DNA of 64,000 bases from Obesumbacterium proteus (GTDB taxonomy: Bacteria; Pseudomonadota; Gammaproteobacteria; Enterobacterales; Enterobacteriaceae): assembly GCF_001586165.1 (NCBI RefSeq), contig NZ_CP014608.1, forward strand, positions 3,472,001 through 3,536,000, given 5' to 3'. Positions within the stretch are counted from its first letter, which is position 1, and every line of letters starts with the position of its first letter. Under the pieces are notes generated by a model. The model was not told the DNA's origin, did not search any database, and saw nothing but the letters and a program-made list of their open reading frames with translations. Position numbers and translations under genes: made by a program. Below, piece by piece: positions 61,434 to 64,000 of the stretch.

Positions 61434-62135
61434 TTATTGTTCTGACTGTTTTAGTAAGCGTTGAGGATCAATAACCTGAAGTTGCTCACCGTTAATCGCA
61501 ATAATATTTTTCTCGCGGAGTTCAAACAAAATGCGGTTGATGCTGCGTGGTGCAACCGCAAATTGTTCGCTCAGCTTTTGTTTATTAAATAACATCCATT
61601 TGCTGCTATCGGATCCCTGGTGTTGGAACCGTTGTAGTAAATCTAAACAAATACGTTGATGTAACGAATAAAGTGTATCCTCGCCGGCCTTTTTAGACAG
61701 TTGGTAGTATTGACGGCTAAATAACTGCAAGATTTTTTGATTAAAATAGTTATCTAGCGCCAGCCAGCTACAAAACTCCTCTCGAGTTAACGTTAGCAAG
61801 GTCACATTGCCAAGCGCTTCTACAGAACAGATATAAGGGCGTTGCTCAAATATTTCTAATTCACCCAACATATCGCCTTTGTTATACCGAGCCTGTGAGT
61901 ATTTGCGTCCATCATCAGCGGTGGTGAATACATCAACCTCACCCTGTACGATCAAATGAAACTCTTCGCAAATATCTCCTTGCCGACAAACCAACTCACC
62001 CGCAGAGAATTGGTTTAATTGCCAGCAACGCAAAACTTCCAATGGACAATACTTCAGCAATGAGTAAAGCGTTTGGTCGCTTGTTACCAGCTCAATAACG
62101 CTCAGCCACTGACTGTTTTTATTCCCGTTTTTCAT
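61434..62135 (-). CDS. Crp/Fnr family regulator (YeiL-like)
   Basis: About 233 residues. The N-terminal cyclic-nucleotide-binding-like beta-barrel (LVCRQGDICEEFHLIVQGEV, KGDMLGELEIFEQRPYICSV) precedes a C-terminal winged helix (LSEQFAVAPRSINRILFELR). There are no FNR-type N-terminal cysteine clusters, so oxygen sensing is not indicated. The start at 62135 is provisional; ATG 62159 is also in frame and the GAGGA site suits neither perfectly. It heads the operon with the nucleoside phosphorylase and PnuC and probably controls it. Confidence 0.8.
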   Translation of the reverse strand: MKNGNKNSQWLSVIELVTSDQTLYSLLKYCPLEVLRCWQLNQFSAGELVCRQGDICEEFHLIVQGEVDVFTTADDGRKYSQARYNKGDMLGELEIFEQRPYICSVEALGNVTLLTLTREEFCSWLALDNYFNQKILQLFSRQYYQLSKKAGEDTLYSLHQRICLDLLQRFQHQGSDSSKWMLFNKQKLSEQFAVAPRSINRILFELREKNIIAINGEQLQVIDPQRLLKQSEQ

Positions 62136-62404
62136 GGTGATAACTATATTTCCTCTCATTGACTAAAGACAGGACACATGTCCTGCAGCCGTTACTCATT
62201 GCACCGCAAACTGCCAACAACCTCTAATAATAGAATACCGTGTTGGACATTTATCCTCAGCGCGCTGAAGTTCATGTTGATGACGGATGAAACGCATTTT
62301 TCGCGGCAGCAACTCGCAAAGAAATCAGATTGTCAGCAGAACATTACGGCGTGATTTTGTCGATAAAATCGACACTCAAGCATGATAGAAATCACCATGT
62401 ACAC

Positions 62405-62424
62405 ATGTACTAGTAAAAAAGTAC
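62405..62424. promoter_or_regulatory. TrpR operator upstream of aroH
   Basis: Contains GTACTAGTAAAAAAGTAC, a palindrome with the CTAG half-site typical of Trp repressor boxes, about 120 bases before aroH, as TrpR regulates aroH in E. coli. The right half is less conserved than in E. coli. The rest of the 62136-62540 gap is AT-rich with no other supported feature. Confidence 0.6.
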
Positions 62425-62540
62425 GTCATTTGTACATAAAACGAACAACACACTCTTGATTTGTCCGTCAATTGCTTTATTGTGATCGTCATCACTTCCC
62501 GGTACTCCTGCCGTAGCGAAGAACAGATTTAGAGATGGTT

Positions 62541-63587
62541 ATGCACAAGACCGATGAATTGCGAACCGCGCGCATCGACACCCTTGTTACGCCTGAAGAA
62601 CTGGCGCAACAACTGCCTGTTGGATCGACGGTTGCAGAAAACGTGACGGCGTCACGTAAGCGAATCGAAAGAATTCTGAGTGGTGATGATAAACGCCTGC
62701 TGGTTATCGTTGGTCCCTGCTCTATCCATGATATTGATGCTGCCGTTGACTATGCTCAGCGCTTAGCCACCATGCGTGACAAATACCAAAATCGTTTGGA
62801 AATTGTCATGCGCACCTACTTTGAAAAGCCGCGCACCGTGATTGGTTGGAAGGGACTGATTTCCGATCCCGATCTCAATGGCTCATATCGGGTTAACCAC
62901 GGCATTCGCTTAGCGCGTGAACTTTTGTTGAAAGTAAACGAACTGGGCGTGCCGACGGCGACCGAGTTTTTAGATATGGTGACCGGTCAATATATCGCCG
63001 ATCTGATCAGCTGGGGCGCCATTGGCGCACGCACCACGGAAAGCCAAATTCACCGTGAAATGGCGTCGGCGCTTTCCTGTCCGGTAGGATTTAAAAACGG
63101 CACCGATGGCAATACGCGCATTGCGATTGATGCCATTCGAGCTGCGCGCTCTAGCCATATGTTCTTATCACCCGATAAGCATGGTCAGATGACAATTTAC
63201 CAAACCAGCGGTAACCCATACGGTCATATCATCATGCGCGGGGGTAAAACGCCGAACTATCATGCCGACGATATCGCCAGCGCCTGCGACAGCTTGCGTG
63301 AGTTTGATTTGCCTGAGCATCTGGTTATCGACTTCAGCCATGGCAATTGCCAGAAGATGCACCGTCGCCAGCTGGATGTTGCGGCCAATGTTGGGCAACA
63401 AATTCGTGATGGCTCCAATGCGATAGTGGGCATCATGGCTGAAAGCTTCTTGGTTGAAGGCACCCAGAAAAACATTCCGGGGCAAGCGTTGACCTACGGC
63501 CAATCGATTACCGATCCGTGCCTAAGCTGGAAGGATACCGAAACCCTGCTTGAACTCCTTGCTGATGCGGTAAGCGCACGATTGTAG
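62541..63587 (+). CDS. aroH: DAHP synthase, tryptophan-sensitive AroH
   Basis: 348-residue class I 3-deoxy-7-phosphoheptulonate synthase, the first step of aromatic amino acid synthesis (PEP plus erythrose 4-phosphate). The N-terminal MHKTDELRTARI and the total length match E. coli AroH (348) better than AroG or AroF. Active-site blocks: VGPCSIHD (metal Cys), RTYFEKPRT, WGAIGARTTESQ, and DFSHGNCQK. Start 62541 is chosen over ATG 62535 by this alignment. Preceded by a TrpR box and followed by a terminator. A matS site lies at 62643-62655. Confidence 0.93.
   Translation: MHKTDELRTARIDTLVTPEELAQQLPVGSTVAENVTASRKRIERILSGDDKRLLVIVGPCSIHDIDAAVDYAQRLATMRDKYQNRLEIVMRTYFEKPRTVIGWKGLISDPDLNGSYRVNHGIRLARELLLKVNELGVPTATEFLDMVTGQYIADLISWGAIGARTTESQIHREMASALSCPVGFKNGTDGNTRIAIDAIRAARSSHMFLSPDKHGQMTIYQTSGNPYGHIIMRGGKTPNYHADDIASACDSLREFDLPEHLVIDFSHGNCQKMHRRQLDVAANVGQQIRDGSNAIVGIMAESFLVEGTQKNIPGQALTYGQSITDPCLSWKDTETLLELLADAVSARL
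62643..62655. promoter_or_regulatory. matS site (MatP binding)
   Basis: GTGACGGCGTCAC matches GTGACRNYGTCAC exactly, inside aroH, 50 kb from the matS in hrpA. Confidence 0.7.
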
Positions 63588-63606
63588 TCTGATACCGACA
63601 TAAAAT

Positions 63607-63631
63607 GCCGACCTTCGAGTCGGCTTTTTTT
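63607..63631 (+). terminator. Terminator of aroH
   Basis: 6-bp stem GCCGAC/GTCGGC with a CTTCGA loop followed by eight Ts. Confidence 0.88.
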
Positions 63632-63703
63632 TAGCCATTTATTTGTATTAATTATCATTTCGTTTTGATTCAGATCATCCAAACGTAATTTCCTTGTTGA
63701 TTA

Positions 63704-63722
63704 AATGATTATGATTATCATT
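63704..63722. promoter_or_regulatory. Fur box upstream of hutW
   Basis: AATGATTATGATTATCATT closely matches the Fur consensus GATAATGATAATCATTATC in overlapping ATGATTAT/ATAATCAT units, 42 bases before the hutW start and overlapping likely promoter hexamers. It implies iron repression. Confidence 0.75.
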
Positions 63723-63764
63723 TAATGTTGGCCTTTATCAAAAAGTCACCAAGGAAATTTGCGC

Positions 63765-64000
63765 ATGAATTTGGATCTAGCGCCCTATTTCGCCGCGGAA
63801 GAAGGCATCCCTTTCCGTGACCGATGGGCCACTATGCCGTGGCGAAACCAAAAGCCAGTCGCCCCAGAAAGCGTTGACCAACACTGGCAAAGCATTCTTA
63901 ACAGTCGCGTTAGCGGCAACAAGCGCCTGCTCTATCTGCATATCCCATTTTGCGCTACGCACTGCAAATTCTGCGGTTTTTATCAAAACAAACTGGAAGC
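63765..64000 (+). CDS. hutW: Haem-utilisation radical SAM protein HutW (5' part)
   Basis: Partial: 78 codons run off the window end. The radical SAM cluster motif CATHCKFC (Cys63, Cys67, Cys70) follows LLYLHIPF, as in the HemN-like HutW/ChuW group. ChuW is an anaerobic haem-ring-opening methyltransferase that frees iron without oxygen. AAGGAAAT precedes the ATG. A Fur box upstream fits a role in iron acquisition. hutX and hutZ would be expected next. Confidence 0.88.
   Translation, partial: MNLDLAPYFAAEEGIPFRDRWATMPWRNQKPVAPESVDQHWQSILNSRVSGNKRLLYLHIPFCATHCKFCGFYQNKLE

Noticed and set aside
1..64000. Insertion sequences, CRISPR arrays, tRNA or rRNA genes
   Set aside because: No transposase-like protein, no regularly spaced repeats and no tRNA or rRNA signature was seen on either strand.

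Overview
This 64 kb window is a chromosomal segment of an Enterobacterales bacterium. Nearly all housekeeping genes have clear E. coli K-12 counterparts (ydgI, folM, rstAB, ydgU-ydgD, hrpA, azoR, ydbL-ynbE-ydbH, ldhA, hslJ, ydbJ, nifJ/ydbK, aegA, ompN, ttcA, zntB, menI-ydiJ, ydiK, ppsA, ppsR, pnuC, aroH, hutW), but they are ordered as a mosaic of blocks that lie apart in E. coli. A Hafnia-like genus is my best guess from overall composition; this is inference, not proven. Most of these genes map to the replication-terminus half of the E. coli chromosome. The DNA agrees: there is a near-consensus Tus-binding Ter site (9531-9553) and two exact matS (MatP) sites (12672-12684 in hrpA, 62643-62655 in aroH).

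Layout. 1-11660: an amino-acid antiporter (ydgI), a LysR/nitronate monooxygenase divergent pair, folM-rstA-rstB, an M32 carboxypeptidase, the Ter site, a methyltransferase, and the small membrane protein ydgU ahead of the protease ydgD. 11638-23968: hrpA, azoR, the envelope-bridge operon ydbH-ynbE-ydbL, ldhA, a frameshifted GNAT acetyltransferase, hslJ, ydbJ and an MgtC-like membrane protein. 24286-31797: anaerobic redox genes nifJ and aegA, then the porin ompN. 32062-36740: accessory small secreted proteins, a DUF2000 protein, a regulator-PhzF-RidA operon, and a lipoprotein. 37057-49516: ttcA, the sRNA FnrS, zntB, menI-ydiJ, ydiK, the sRNA RprA, ppsA with a Cra operator, a DUF3024 gene, and ppsR.

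49741-59880 is the accessory core: a type VI secretion effector island of vgrG, a DUF4123 adaptor, an unrecognised 380-residue protein, a 1288-residue Rhs protein with a 133-residue variable C-terminal toxin-like domain, and its likely immunity gene (frameshifted as given). It is followed by an AT-rich graveyard of displaced toxin/immunity cassettes and a shuffled rhs fragment. No PAAR or Eag-type gene is visible beside it.

59939-64000: a compact operon of a Crp/Fnr-type regulator, a nucleoside phosphorylase and the nicotinamide riboside transporter PnuC; then aroH with a TrpR operator; then the start of the haem-utilisation radical SAM gene hutW behind a Fur box. The window ends inside hutW. 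No tRNA, rRNA, CRISPR array or insertion sequence was seen.
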